Shown piece by piece: positions 35,697-44,615 of a stretch of 64,000 nucleotides of DNA; position 1 is the stretch's first letter, and every line of letters starts with the position of its first letter. The translations under genes were made by a program, and so were the position numbers. Location: NCBI GenBank assembly GCA_004293165.1, contig RDYL01000002.1, positions 434,001-498,000 of the forward strand, written 5' to 3'. Under the pieces are notes generated by a model. The model searched no databases and was not told the DNA's origin. It saw nothing but the letters and a program-made list of their open reading frames with translations. This DNA is from Flavobacteriia bacterium. GTDB taxonomy: Bacteria > Bacteroidota > Bacteroidia > Flavobacteriales > Flavobacteriaceae.

Positions 35697-36437
35697 ATGA
35701 AATTTTTAAAATACCCACTTACTTTATTATACCGAATTTGGTTTTATATCTTGGTTTTAGTTCCAATTATAGTATTATTTCCATTTATTTTTGTCACTAT
35801 TTTAAGTGAGAAAACCTATCCACTATTTTTTAAAATAGCAAGGTTGTGGTCTAAGATTATTTTAATTGGAATGGGTTTTAATTATTCTATTGAAGGCGAT
35901 GATGTTTTTGAGGAAGGGAAAAGCTATATGTTGGTAGCCAATCATACTTCGATGACCGATATCATGTTGATGTTAATTGCAGTTAAAAATCATCCATTTG
36001 TATTTGTTGGAAAAAAAGAATTAGCAAATATTCCGATTTTTGGATTTATTTATAAACGCGTTTGTATTTTGGTAGATAGAAGCAGCAGTAAAAGTAGATA
36101 TGCTGTTTTTGAACGCGCTCAAAAAAGAATTCAGCAAGGGTTGAGTATTTGTATTTTTCCAGAAGGCGGTGTACCTGAAGAACATATTGTGTTAGATGAA
36201 TTTAAAGATGGTGCTTTCAGAATTGCAATTGAACACGGCTTACCAATAGTTCCAATGGTGTTTTTTGACAATAAAAAACGTTTTTCCTATACTTTTTTCA
36301 GCGGAAGTCCCGGAAAAATGCGTGCTAAAATTTATCCAATAATTGAAACGAAAGGCAAAACATTAGAAGATAAAAATGATCTTAAGCAGCAAGTACGTCA
36401 ATTAATTTTAGAACCATTGGAAAACGATTTAAAATAA
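35697..36437 (+). CDS. plsC: 1-acyl-sn-glycerol-3-phosphate acyltransferase
   Basis: 246 aa. An N-terminal membrane segment (about 10-36) is followed by the PlsC domain with the catalytic HxxxxD in NHTSMTD, the second block FPEGGVPEE (EGT-like) and the substrate-site PIVPMVFF. It makes phosphatidic acid from lysophosphatidic acid at the inner membrane. Single gene, followed by two hairpins. Paralogs acting on ornithine or other lipids share these motifs, so the substrate is the usual assignment rather than proven. Confidence 0.88.
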   Translation: MKFLKYPLTLLYRIWFYILVLVPIIVLFPFIFVTILSEKTYPLFFKIARLWSKIILIGMGFNYSIEGDDVFEEGKSYMLVANHTSMTDIMLMLIAVKNHPFVFVGKKELANIPIFGFIYKRVCILVDRSSSKSRYAVFERAQKRIQQGLSICIFPEGGVPEEHIVLDEFKDGAFRIAIEHGLPIVPMVFFDNKKRFSYTFFSGSPGKMRAKIYPIIETKGKTLEDKNDLKQQVRQLILEPLENDLK

Positions 36438-36491
36438 AAAAGTCCAAACGAATTTGGACTTTCTCAGTTTCGTTTTAACTAGAAACGAAAC
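36438..36491 (+). terminator. Two successive hairpins after plsC
   Basis: The first is AAAGTCCAAA / TTTGGACTTT with a 4-nt loop, a terminator-like hairpin directly after the stop. The second is GTTTCGTTT / AAACGAAAC (36467-36491) and could serve the convergent gene ending at 36529. Confidence 0.75.
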
Positions 36492-36528
36492 AACTTAACT
36501 AAAAATTTTAAACTTACTTTTCGCAAGC

Positions 36529-38178
36529 TTAAAAACTAAAACTAATTCCAGAATACAAACCAATGAAATAAGGTTTGAAATTACTAGAATTCTGATTAAA
36601 GGTATTGATTTGGTATTTAAACATAGGTTGGAAATTAGCATTAAAGCTTTTCCAGAACGAATATTTAAAACCCAAACCGACATTACTACTAAAATGTATA
36701 TTGTTTAAATTATTTGCTCTTCCAACTTCCATTTCAAGGCCATTAGTTACTAAAGAAATATTATTTTGATTCAGAAATAAAGTACTCATTCCGCCAATTA
36801 TTTCTACCCCAAATTTCTTGTCAATTAATTTGTAACTAAGCTCTAGTGGTACTTCAATATAAGAGATGTTTTGTTTTAAAGCGCCTATATTATTATCAAT
36901 AATTGTATTTTCAACATCACTAGATAGCTCATTTACAGTACTGTTTTTTGAACTAAAAACCATATTAGATGCATTGGCATTTCTTGAGATAGTTGGAATA
37001 TTATTATCTACTTCTCTCATTCTAGATTCAAAAAGAACATCATTTGTATTGTAGCTAAGATTGATGCTGTTTACGCCCGTTTTTAAGCTTAACTTATTAT
37101 TTATTGTGTAGCTTCCGGCTAATCCAAAACTTAAAGTTGTTGAATAATTTTTACTGTTCGAATTAAATTGTTCATCAATAGAAGAGCCTTCTGCTAATGA
37201 ATTAAAATAAACAGGCGACGCGTTAGTGCTAATCGCCCATTTACTTCTTTTTTCTTCTTTTTCATCTTCATTTTTCCCAACCTCTTTTTCTTTAAGCAAT
37301 TCCTCTAACGGATTAGTTTCTTTTAAAACTTTGGCTATTAGAGTACTATCTTTACCAATGATTTCAGTAGAAGCAAGCACATTAGTATTGTTTGTTTCGC
37401 TGCTTATAGAATCATTATTAGTGACAAATGTTTTGTTTGTTGTTGATTGTTCAAAAAATGCATCAATATCGTTTTTCATGATTTGTTGTTCTTTCGATGA
37501 TTTATCAACAACAATTAAATCAGTTGAAATTTCATTTTCAAAATCAACATTACTTTTATTTGACTTGAATTTTGACTTTCTTTTAGTTGTTGATTTTTTG
37601 GTATTAGAAACCACTACTGTTTCTGGATTTTCTTTACCAAAACGTTGTTGTTTAAAATTGTTATTTGATTTCTTTTTTCTTTTATAATTTGAATTTGTAT
37701 TTTTTTCTAATTCATTGTATGTAATGATCGTATTTGTTTTTCCAGAATTAATTTTATTCTGTTTATTCAAAAGATTCTCTTTGTATATTTTCGATTTGTT
37801 ATTGTTTTGTTGGTCCGATTCTAAAGAATTTTTTTCGTTGTTTTTTTCTTTAGAATCATAAACTAAAGATTCATCTGTCGAAAATTTAGTTTTTGAATCT
37901 ATTTCGTTATTATTTGTTTCTTTACCATTTACAATAGTATTCTCAAAAACGGGTAATTGTTCCGTTTTATTTTGAGTTGTAAAATTCCAAATTAATCCTC
38001 CAATTAATAGTATAGAGGCTGCAACTCCTGAAAGTTGAAACCAAATTGGGATTATTCTTTTCTTCTTCTTTTTATGTAAACGATTAGCAATAAAATCCCA
38101 AGAATCTTCAGGCGGTGAAGCCTCAAAATCTTTAAATTTTTCCTGAAATAAGCGTTCTATATTTTTATTTTCTTTCAT
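36529..38178 (-). CDS. Anti-sigma-like protein with inner-membrane helix and C-terminal outer-membrane barrel
   Basis: 549 aa. A cytoplasmic head of about 45 residues (ERLFQEKFKDFEASPPEDSW) is followed by one membrane helix (about 48-66), a low-complexity Lys/Asn/Ser/Thr linker (about 67-315) and a C-terminal region (about 320-549) of amphipathic strands ending in FIGLYSGISFSF, which has the terminal aromatic typical of outer-membrane barrels. It overlaps the upstream ECF sigma factor gene by 4 bp. This suggests that one polypeptide senses at the outer membrane and holds the sigma factor at the inner membrane. The layout is seen; the function is inferred. Confidence 0.75.
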   Translation of the reverse strand: MKENKNIERLFQEKFKDFEASPPEDSWDFIANRLHKKKKKRIIPIWFQLSGVAASILLIGGLIWNFTTQNKTEQLPVFENTIVNGKETNNNEIDSKTKFSTDESLVYDSKEKNNEKNSLESDQQNNNKSKIYKENLLNKQNKINSGKTNTIITYNELEKNTNSNYKRKKKSNNNFKQQRFGKENPETVVVSNTKKSTTKRKSKFKSNKSNVDFENEISTDLIVVDKSSKEQQIMKNDIDAFFEQSTTNKTFVTNNDSISSETNNTNVLASTEIIGKDSTLIAKVLKETNPLEELLKEKEVGKNEDEKEEKRSKWAISTNASPVYFNSLAEGSSIDEQFNSNSKNYSTTLSFGLAGSYTINNKLSLKTGVNSINLSYNTNDVLFESRMREVDNNIPTISRNANASNMVFSSKNSTVNELSSDVENTIIDNNIGALKQNISYIEVPLELSYKLIDKKFGVEIIGGMSTLFLNQNNISLVTNGLEMEVGRANNLNNIHFSSNVGLGFKYSFWKSFNANFQPMFKYQINTFNQNSSNFKPYFIGLYSGISFSF

Positions 38179-38717
38179 TTACTTTTTTTCACATCAAAAC
38201 TACTATTCACATCAATTTTAGTTTTCAAAATAGCTTTTGCTCTGGCTAAATTTGATTTAGATGTCCCAATATTTATTCCTAACATTTCTGAAATTTCCTT
38301 GTGGGAATATCCATCTAAAACATATAAGTTAAAAACTAGTCGATACCTATCGGGTAACTCTTGTATTATTTTTGTTAAAAATTCAATACTAATAGAATCA
38401 TCATCAATTTCTAGTTCCTCTTCAGCCGGAATTTTCTCTGAAACAATTTCAAAAACATTTTGTTTTCTATATTGTTGTAAAACATAATTAATTACTATTC
38501 GTTTTGCCCAACCTTCAAATGAACCTGAGTTTTTGTATTGGTTTATTTTATCAAATATGATTAAAAAACTTTCTTGTAAATTATCTTGAGCTTCTTCATA
38601 ATTACGCGAATACTTCAAACACACAGAAAACAACTTTGGCGCTAATAAGCGATAAACTTGCTCTTGTGCTTTAGTATTGTTGTTACTACATTCATGTATA
38701 AGTTGCTCGACAATCAA
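38175..38717 (-). CDS. ECF-type RNA polymerase sigma factor
   Basis: 180 aa. Region 2 spans about residues 22-85 (EAQDNLQESFLIIFDKINQY, FEGWAKRIVINYVLQQYRK) and region 4 about 115-170 (LPDRYRLVFNLYVLDGYSHKEI, LGINIGTSKSNLARAK), with no region 3, as in sigma-70 family ECF factors. The next gene, encoding the anti-sigma-like barrel protein, starts within its last codons. A lipoprotein gene lies 11 bp upstream, so the three probably form one operon. No TAnnTTTG box was seen before the operon, which would fit sigma-dependent autoregulation. Confidence 0.92.
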   Translation of the reverse strand: MIVEQLIHECSNNNTKAQEQVYRLLAPKLFSVCLKYSRNYEEAQDNLQESFLIIFDKINQYKNSGSFEGWAKRIVINYVLQQYRKQNVFEIVSEKIPAEEELEIDDDSISIEFLTKIIQELPDRYRLVFNLYVLDGYSHKEISEMLGINIGTSKSNLARAKAILKTKIDVNSSFDVKKSK

Positions 38718-38728
38718 TTTTTTACTTA

Positions 38729-39130
38729 TTAATTTACAGGTATATCATATTCTAAGAAAGTATTATTACCTTCAGAGTCTACACCAGTCCAAAATTTAAA
38801 AACATAGTTTCCAGTGTTGGTAACTGTAAAATTAAAAGTTTCTTCAACTAAATATTCATTTAATTGATTACAGCTTCCCCCTTCTCGTAAGATATTATTA
38901 ACAGCACAAGTTCTAATGTTTAAGTCTTTCTCATAGTAAATTCCATAAGGAGCATGACAACTTGAAGGTCTGTAATAACGCATAATTATTGGATAAGTTC
39001 CTCCAAGTTCAAACTCTGTTGGTATAACAACAGATTCAACTGGCAAAGTAACAATTGAAATACTTTCTTGGTCAACTTCACATGAGCTTAAAACAAATAA
39101 TAAGCTAAGTATTAAAATTAATTTTTTCAT
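38729..39130 (-). CDS. Hypothetical lipoprotein of the ECF operon
   Basis: 133 aa. The signal peptide ends in the lipobox LSSC, with cysteine 17. The mature part is beta-rich (FELGGTYPIIMRYYRPSSCH, NYVFKFWTGVDSEGN) and has three further cysteines, two of which might pair. No family was recognised. It lies 11 bp before the sigma factor gene and could be a sensor or effector of that circuit, but only by position. Confidence 0.75.
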   Translation of the reverse strand: MKKLILILSLLFVLSSCEVDQESISIVTLPVESVVIPTEFELGGTYPIIMRYYRPSSCHAPYGIYYEKDLNIRTCAVNNILREGGSCNQLNEYLVEETFNFTVTNTGNYVFKFWTGVDSEGNNTFLEYDIPVN

Positions 39131-39190
39131 TTGTAATGGTTTATTATACTTAGTAGATTAATTTTTTTTAAAAAGGTTGCGTCAATTTAC

Positions 39191-39218
39191 AAAAAAAATC
39201 ACGCTCAAGGCGTGATTT
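39191..39218 (-). terminator. Terminator of recA
   Basis: Inverted repeat AAATCACG / CGTGATTT with a 7-nt loop, continued on the - strand by a run of eight T. It starts 6 nt after the recA stop codon. Confidence 0.85.
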
Positions 39219-39223
39219 AATTT

Positions 39224-40228
39224 TTAAGCGTTATTTTCTTTGATGAGATCTTTAATTTTTTGTTCTAATTCATCCATTAATTCTGGATTGTCTTTGATTA
39301 ATGCTTTTACAGCATCTCTACCTTGGCCCAATTTAGTTTCTCCGTAGCTAAACCAAGAACCACTTTTTTTGATGATTTCAAATTCAACGGCTAAGTCTAA
39401 TACTTCACCTACTTTAGAAATTCCTTCACCATACATAATATCAAATTCTGCAGTTCTGAATGGTGGTGCTACTTTATTTTTAACGATTTTAACTTTGGTT
39501 CTGTTTCCTAACACAGCATCTCCGTCTTTAATTTGAGTAGATTTACGAATATCAATACGAACCGAGGCATAGAACTTCAATGCATTTCCTCCAGTTGTAG
39601 TTTCTGGACTTCCAAACATTACACCAATTTTATCACGTAACTGGTTAATGAAAAACACAGTACAATTTGTTTTGTGAATAGTTCCTGTTAACTTTCTCAA
39701 TGCTTGCGACATCAAACGCGCGTGTAATCCCATTTTAGAATCACCCATATCGCCTTCAATTTCACTTTTTGGTGTTAAAGCAGCAACCGAGTCAATAACA
39801 ACAATGTCAACAGCTCCCGAACGAATTAAACTTTCTGCAATTTCTAAGGCTTGTTCGCCATTATCTGGTTGTGAAATAATTAAGTTATCAATATCGATTC
39901 CTAATTTTTCAGCATAAAAACGGTCAAAAGCGTGTTCTGCGTCAATAAATGCTGCAATTCCTCCTGCTTTTTGAGCTTCAGCAATGGCGTGTAATGTTAA
40001 TGTAGTCTTACCTGACGATTCTGGTCCGTAGATTTCAATAACTCTTCCTCTTGGGTAACCATTTACTCCAAGGGCCAAGTCAATTCCTAATGAACCTGAC
40101 GGAATAGCCTCTATTTCTTCAACAGCGCTATCGCCTAGTTTCATTACGGTTCCTTTTCCGTACGTTTTGTCAAGTTTGTCTAATGTTAGTTGTAAGGCTT
40201 TTAATTTGGCTTCTTTGTCTGAACTCAT
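39224..40228 (-). CDS. recA: Recombinase RecA
   Basis: 334 aa from the ATG at 40228; a longer frame is open upstream but adds no conserved sequence. The Walker A motif GPESSGKT, the Walker B region [12 protein letters not shown], loop L2 [13 protein letters not shown] and the DNA-pairing [11 protein letters not shown] are present. It drives strand exchange and LexA-type cleavage. The C-terminus is acidic and lysine-rich as usual. No recX or other SOS gene is adjacent. Confidence 0.96.
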   Translation of the reverse strand: MSSDKEAKLKALQLTLDKLDKTYGKGTVMKLGDSAVEEIEAIPSGSLGIDLALGVNGYPRGRVIEIYGPESSGKTTLTLHAIAEAQKAGGIAAFIDAEHAFDRFYAEKLGIDIDNLIISQPDNGEQALEIAESLIRSGAVDIVVIDSVAALTPKSEIEGDMGDSKMGLHARLMSQALRKLTGTIHKTNCTVFFINQLRDKIGVMFGSPETTTGGNALKFYASVRIDIRKSTQIKDGDAVLGNRTKVKIVKNKVAPPFRTAEFDIMYGEGISKVGEVLDLAVEFEIIKKSGSWFSYGETKLGQGRDAVKALIKDNPELMDELEQKIKDLIKENNA

Positions 40229-40330
40229 AATATTTGGCTTTAAATTGATTACAATTCTTTTTTTTGTAAAAATACAGTTTTTTTCAATTGCTCCAAAAAT
40301 TGTTGATATGTTTTCCAATTCATTTAAAGA

Positions 40331-40360
40331 TTTGATTTTTAACCAATTTTATTACCTTTG
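40331..40360 (+). promoter_or_regulatory. Promoter of the trhO-trhP-ferredoxin operon
   Basis: TTTG at 40331-40334 and TACCTTTG at 40353-40360 with an 18-bp spacer fit the Bacteroidetes promoter. The leader to the ATG at 40447 is about 80 nt and carries a palindrome. Confidence 0.6.
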
Positions 40361-40396
40361 CTCCCGAATTCTTCCATTTAGAATTCCATTTTGTAC

Positions 40397-40416
40397 AGAT
40401 GCGATTTATCGCGTCT
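40397..40416. repeat. 20-bp palindromic repeat in the trhO leader
   Basis: The arms AGATGCGAT / ATCGCGTCT pair with one mismatch around a TT centre. I recall the related word GAGACGCGATAAATCGCGTCTC as a dispersed repeat in Flavobacterium. In the leader it would form a stable hairpin in the mRNA. Confidence 0.6.
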
Positions 40417-40446
40417 CATATTTTCTAATCTTAAAACGTTTATAGC

Positions 40447-41805
40447 ATGCAACTGTATAACACCTTAAGCGCAGAAGAAAGAGCTCAACTAATTGATGAA
40501 GCCGGAAAACAACGTCTTACATTATCTTTCTATGCGTATGCCAAAATTGAAGATCCCAAAAAATTTCGCGACGATTTATTTATCGAATGGAACAAACTCG
40601 ATGCTCTTGGTCGAACGTATGTAGCTAAAGAAGGTATCAACGCGCAAATGTCCGTTCCCGCTGAAAATTTTGAAGCTTTTCGTGAAACTTTAGAAGCGTA
40701 TGATTTCATGAGAGGAATTCGTTTGAATGTAGCCGTGGAACACGATGACCATTCCTTTTTAAAACTAACCGTAAAAGTTCGTGACAAAATTGTAGCCGAT
40801 GGATTAAACGATGAAACTTTTGATGTTACTAATATTGGTGTGCATTTAAAAGCAAAAGAATTTAACCAAATATTAGAAGATCCAAATACTATTGTAGTTG
40901 ATTTTAGAAATCACTACGAAAGTGAAATCGGTCATTTTAAAGGTGCGATTACGCCAGATGTGGAAACATTTAGAGAAAGTTTACCAATTATCAACGAACA
41001 ATTAAAAGATTTCAAAGAAGATAAAAACCTTGTGATGTATTGCACAGGAGGAATTCGTTGCGAGAAAGCGTCAGCCTATTTCAAACACCAAGGTTTTAAA
41101 AATGTATTCCAATTGGAAGGCGGAATTATCAATTATGCCAAGCAACTTAAAGAGGAAGGTTTAGAAAGTAAATTTATAGGAAAGAACTTTGTTTTCGACC
41201 ACCGATTAGGTGAAAGAATTACCGACGATATCGTTTCGCAATGCCATCAATGTGGAAAACCTTGCGACAATCATACCAATTGTTTAAACGATGGTTGCCA
41301 CTTATTGTTCATTCAATGTGACGAATGTCAAGCTGCTATGGAAAATTGTTGTTCTACCGAATGTTTAGAAATTACACATTTACCATTAGCCGAACAAGTT
41401 AAACTTCGTAGAGGTAAACAAGGGGGGAATAAAGTTTTCCGAAAAGGAAAATCAGAAAACTTGAAATTCAAGCATTCAGGCGAATTGTCCGATAAACCTT
41501 TGGCTGTAGCTGAAAAAACGAAAGACATTCGTCAAAAAATAAAAATAAAAAAAGTATTGCTTGGTAAAGCCGAACATTATTATGTGAAAGCACAAGTAGG
41601 CCTTTTCGTCATAGAAAATCAAGAATTAAATCTAGGTGATAGAATTTTAATTTCTGGACCAACAACTGGAAACCAAGAATTAGTTTTAGAGAAAATGTTG
41701 GTAAACGGAACTGAAAATACTCTTGCAAAATCAGGCGATAAAGTAACTTTCGAAGTGCCATTCCGAGTAAGATTATCTGATAAATTATTTAAAATTATTG
41801 GCTAA
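40447..41805 (+). CDS. trhO: tRNA uridine(34) hydroxylase TrhO with an extra C-terminal domain
   Basis: 452 aa. The N-terminal domain of about 100 residues and the rhodanese domain (about 125-225; catalytic Cys199 in YCTGGIRCEK) are those of TrhO/YceA, which makes 5-hydroxyuridine at the wobble position using oxygen. A cysteine-rich, zinc-like segment follows (about 265-320: CHQCGKPC, CDEC, CCSTEC). The last 90 residues (about 363-452) are homologous to the C-terminal domain of the neighbouring TrhP, sharing GP[ST]TG-x-QEL and VPFR[VI]RLSDK. E. coli TrhO lacks this part. The stop overlaps the trhP start (TAATG). Confidence 0.9.
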   Translation: MQLYNTLSAEERAQLIDEAGKQRLTLSFYAYAKIEDPKKFRDDLFIEWNKLDALGRTYVAKEGINAQMSVPAENFEAFRETLEAYDFMRGIRLNVAVEHDDHSFLKLTVKVRDKIVADGLNDETFDVTNIGVHLKAKEFNQILEDPNTIVVDFRNHYESEIGHFKGAITPDVETFRESLPIINEQLKDFKEDKNLVMYCTGGIRCEKASAYFKHQGFKNVFQLEGGIINYAKQLKEEGLESKFIGKNFVFDHRLGERITDDIVSQCHQCGKPCDNHTNCLNDGCHLLFIQCDECQAAMENCCSTECLEITHLPLAEQVKLRRGKQGGNKVFRKGKSENLKFKHSGELSDKPLAVAEKTKDIRQKIKIKKVLLGKAEHYYVKAQVGLFVIENQELNLGDRILISGPTTGNQELVLEKMLVNGTENTLAKSGDKVTFEVPFRVRLSDKLFKIIG

Positions 41806-43046
41806 TGACAACTTCGGGAAGAATAGAATTAATGGCGCCTGCAGGAAATTTCGAATCCATGCAAGCCGCTTTAGATAATGGTTGCGATTCGATTTATTTT
41901 GGTGTCGAACAATTAAATATGCGTGCACGTGCTACAGTAAATTTTGTTTTAGATGATTTACCAGAAATTGCGCGCAGATGTAATGAAAAAAACGTTAGAA
42001 CTTATCTAACTTTAAATACCATTATTTACGATCACGATTTATCTATTGTAAAAACATTGTTGACCAAAGCCAAAGAAGCAGAAATTACGGCTGTAATTGC
42101 ATCCGATCAAGCGGTTATTATGACGGCTAGAACGATTGGAATGGAAGTACATATTTCTACTCAATTGAATGTGACTAATATCGAAACGGTAAAATTCTAC
42201 GCCATGTTTGCCGATACCATTGTATTGTCTCGCGAGTTGAGTTTGCGCCAAGTAAAAAAAATCACCGAAGACATCGAAAAAGAACAAGTTAAAGGGCCAA
42301 GTGGAAATTTGGTTGAAATTGAAATTTTTGGTCACGGCGCTTTATGTATGGCGGTTTCGGGAAAATGTTATTTGAGTTTACATTCACATAATTCGTCAGC
42401 AAATCGTGGTGCTTGCAAACAAAATTGTCGCAAAAAATATACGGTTATTGACCAAGAATCTGGTTTTGAAATAGAAGTAGACAACGAATATTTAATGTCG
42501 CCAAAAGATTTATGTACCTTAGATTTTCTAGATCAAGTAATTGATTCTGGAATAAAAGTTTTGAAAATTGAAGGTAGAGGACGAGCAGCTGATTATGTGG
42601 CAACCGTTATCAAAACCTATCGTGAAGCTATCGATTCGTATTATGAAGGAACGTTTACGAAAGAAAAAATCAATACTTGGATGAAAGCTTTGGCAACGGT
42701 TTACAATCGTGGTTTTTGGAGCGGGTATTATTTGGGACAAAAATTAGGCGAATGGTCAGATAATCCAGGTTCCAATGCGACTCAGAAAAAAGTATACGTT
42801 GGAAAAGGAATGCATTATTTTCCAAAATCAAGCATAGCTGAATTCAAAATTGAAGCTTACGATATTAAAAAAGGTGATAAAATACTAATCACAGGTCCGT
42901 CAACTGGTGCACAAGAATTAATTTTAGAAGATTTCTTTGTGAATGATACAACTTCAGAAAAAGCAACCAAAGGTGATAGTTGTACTTTGAAAGTGCCGTT
43001 CCGCATTCGTTTATCGGACAAAATGTATAAAATTGTCGAAAACTAA
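41805..43046 (+). CDS. trhP: U32-family tRNA hydroxylation protein TrhP
   Basis: 413 aa. The N-terminus IELMAPAGNFESMQAALDNG and the region CDSIYFGVEQLNMRARA are the peptidase U32 signature. The conserved cysteines lie in HGALCMAVSGKCYLS and RGACKQNCR, as in enzymes that bind an iron-sulfur cluster. In E. coli TrhP (YegQ) makes 5-hydroxyuridine in tRNA independently of oxygen, using a prephenate-derived compound. The C-terminal domain (about 328-413) is the U32 C-terminal beta domain also found on TrhO next door. It overlaps both neighbours by 1 bp. Confidence 0.88.
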   Translation: MTTSGRIELMAPAGNFESMQAALDNGCDSIYFGVEQLNMRARATVNFVLDDLPEIARRCNEKNVRTYLTLNTIIYDHDLSIVKTLLTKAKEAEITAVIASDQAVIMTARTIGMEVHISTQLNVTNIETVKFYAMFADTIVLSRELSLRQVKKITEDIEKEQVKGPSGNLVEIEIFGHGALCMAVSGKCYLSLHSHNSSANRGACKQNCRKKYTVIDQESGFEIEVDNEYLMSPKDLCTLDFLDQVIDSGIKVLKIEGRGRAADYVATVIKTYREAIDSYYEGTFTKEKINTWMKALATVYNRGFWSGYYLGQKLGEWSDNPGSNATQKKVYVGKGMHYFPKSSIAEFKIEAYDIKKGDKILITGPSTGAQELILEDFFVNDTTSEKATKGDSCTLKVPFRIRLSDKMYKIVEN

Positions 43047-43276
43047 TGGTCGTTGTAACGCTACAAAGAGACAAATGTATTGGCTGTAATTATTGTGTTG
43101 AAATGGCACCAGCCCAATTTCAAATGTCCAAAAAAGACGGGAAATCAGTTTTAATAAAAGCAGTTGATGCCAAAGGTTTTCACACATTAAAATCGGCTGA
43201 CCATACCATTGTTGAAAATTGTGAATTAGCAGCAAAGGCTTGTCCGGTTCACATTATTACCGTGAAAGAAACATAA
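43046..43276 (+). CDS. Small 4Fe-4S ferredoxin
   Basis: 76 aa. A single cluster motif CIGCNYC near residues 11-17 plus the distal cysteine in AAKACPVH gives CxxCxxC...CP, a monocluster ferredoxin. The start overlaps the trhP stop by 1 bp, so it is translated with the two hydroxylation enzymes. It may supply electrons to the iron-sulfur enzyme TrhP; this pairing is inferred from the operon and I do not know of direct evidence. Confidence 0.85.
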   Translation: MVVVTLQRDKCIGCNYCVEMAPAQFQMSKKDGKSVLIKAVDAKGFHTLKSADHTIVENCELAAKACPVHIITVKET

Positions 43277-43296
43277 TTTTTAGATTTACAATACTA

Positions 43297-43337
43297 TAAA
43301 AAGACCTATTTCGTTTTAATAACAGATAGGTTTTTTG
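43297..43337 (+). terminator. Terminator of the trhO-trhP-ferredoxin operon
   Basis: Inverted repeat GACCTAT / ATAGGT with a loop of about 16 nt and a following T run of six. It starts 20 bp after the ferredoxin stop. Confidence 0.7.
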
Positions 43338-43454
43338 TTTTTGTAAAACTTCAAAAGATTGAATTTGAAAGTTTCCATAAAAAATCAATATCTTTACGCT
43401 CAAAAACGTTTTGAAACGTAGTCCATTTAAGGACAATCACTATATATTTAAATT

Positions 43455-44615
43455 ATGGCATGTACAAGTTGTTCAACCGCTGACGGCGGTGCACCAAAAG
43501 GGTGTAATAATAATGGGACTTGCGGCACCGATAGCTGCAACAAACTTTCGGTATTTGATTGGTTGTCAAACATGACATTGCCAGGAGGTCAGGCGCCTTT
43601 TGATGCGGCGGAAATTCGTTTTAAAAACGGAAGAAAAGAATTTTTTAGAAATACAGAAAAGCTAACGTTATCTATTGGTGATATTGTGGCAACAGAAGCT
43701 TCACCTGGACACGATATTGGGATTGTAACTTTGACAGGCGAATTGGTTAAAATTCAAATGAAAAAGAAAGGCGATAATCCAGACAAAGATTTAGCTAAAA
43801 TATACCGAAAAGCGTCTCAAAGAGATATTGATATTTGGACAGAAGCTCGAAATAAAGAAGAAGCGGTGCGTATGCGTGCTCGTGAAATTGCTATCAATTT
43901 GAAATTGGAAATGAAAATTTCTGATGTAGAATTTCAAGGCGATGGTTCAAAAGCAACGTTTTATTACACAGCTAATGATAGAGTCGATTTTCGTCAATTA
44001 ATAAAAGAGTTTGCACAAGATTTCAAAATTAGAATCGAAATGAAACAAGTAGGTTTCCGTCAGGAAGCTGCTCGTTTAGGAGGTATTGGTTCTTGCGGAA
44101 GAGAATTGTGTTGCTCTACTTGGTTAACTGATTTTAGAAGTGTGAATACTTCGGCAGCACGTTACCAACAATTGTCGTTGAATCCTCAAAAATTAGCGGG
44201 TCAATGTGGAAAATTAAAGTGTTGTTTGAATTACGAATTAGATACCTATCTAGATGCATTGAAAGATATGCCCGACATGGATACTAAATTGTATACCGAA
44301 AAGGGAGATGCTTATTGTCAGAAAATCGATATTTTCAAAGAAATCATGTGGTTTTCTTATGCGAATGCTCCAGCACAATGGATGGTTTTACCTGTTGCAA
44401 AAGTAAAAGAGATTTTAGCCATCAATAAGAAAAAAGAACGTGTGGCGGCTTTGGAAGATTATGTGGTAGAAACGATTCAAGAAGTAGAGAAAAAATTCGA
44501 AAATGTAGTAGGTCAAGACAGTTTGACTCGTTTTGATCAACCAAAGAGAAAGAACAATAGTAAAAACAAAAAACGTAAACCATCAAATTTTAAAAATGCT
44601 CCTAAAAAAGATTAA
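43455..44615 (+). CDS. ricT: PSP1-domain regulatory iron-sulfur protein RicT-like
   Basis: 386 aa. The N-terminus is cysteine-rich (MACTSCSTADGG, CNNNGTCGTDSC). The PSP1 domain follows, with the hallmark cysteines in GSCGRELCCSTW and GQCGKLKCCLNYE, which bind Fe-S in RicT/YaaT. The C-terminus is a basic Lys/Asn tail. In Bacillus RicT works in a complex on RNA processing. Here it is the first gene of a unit with gldH and a penicillin-binding protein. A weak -7-like TATCTTTA lies at 43389-43396. Confidence 0.88.
   Translation: MACTSCSTADGGAPKGCNNNGTCGTDSCNKLSVFDWLSNMTLPGGQAPFDAAEIRFKNGRKEFFRNTEKLTLSIGDIVATEASPGHDIGIVTLTGELVKIQMKKKGDNPDKDLAKIYRKASQRDIDIWTEARNKEEAVRMRAREIAINLKLEMKISDVEFQGDGSKATFYYTANDRVDFRQLIKEFAQDFKIRIEMKQVGFRQEAARLGGIGSCGRELCCSTWLTDFRSVNTSAARYQQLSLNPQKLAGQCGKLKCCLNYELDTYLDALKDMPDMDTKLYTEKGDAYCQKIDIFKEIMWFSYANAPAQWMVLPVAKVKEILAINKKKERVAALEDYVVETIQEVEKKFENVVGQDSLTRFDQPKRKNNSKNKKRKPSNFKNAPKKD

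Noticed and set aside
37226..37687. 153-codon + strand frame opposite the anti-sigma-like gene
   Set aside because: It is the antisense shadow of the low-complexity Ser/Asn/Lys linker; its Leu/Ser/Phe-rich content and lack of any start context argue against a gene.
40229..40318. N-terminal extension of RecA
   Set aside because: The extra 30 residues are not part of any RecA; the ATG at 40228 gives the standard start.
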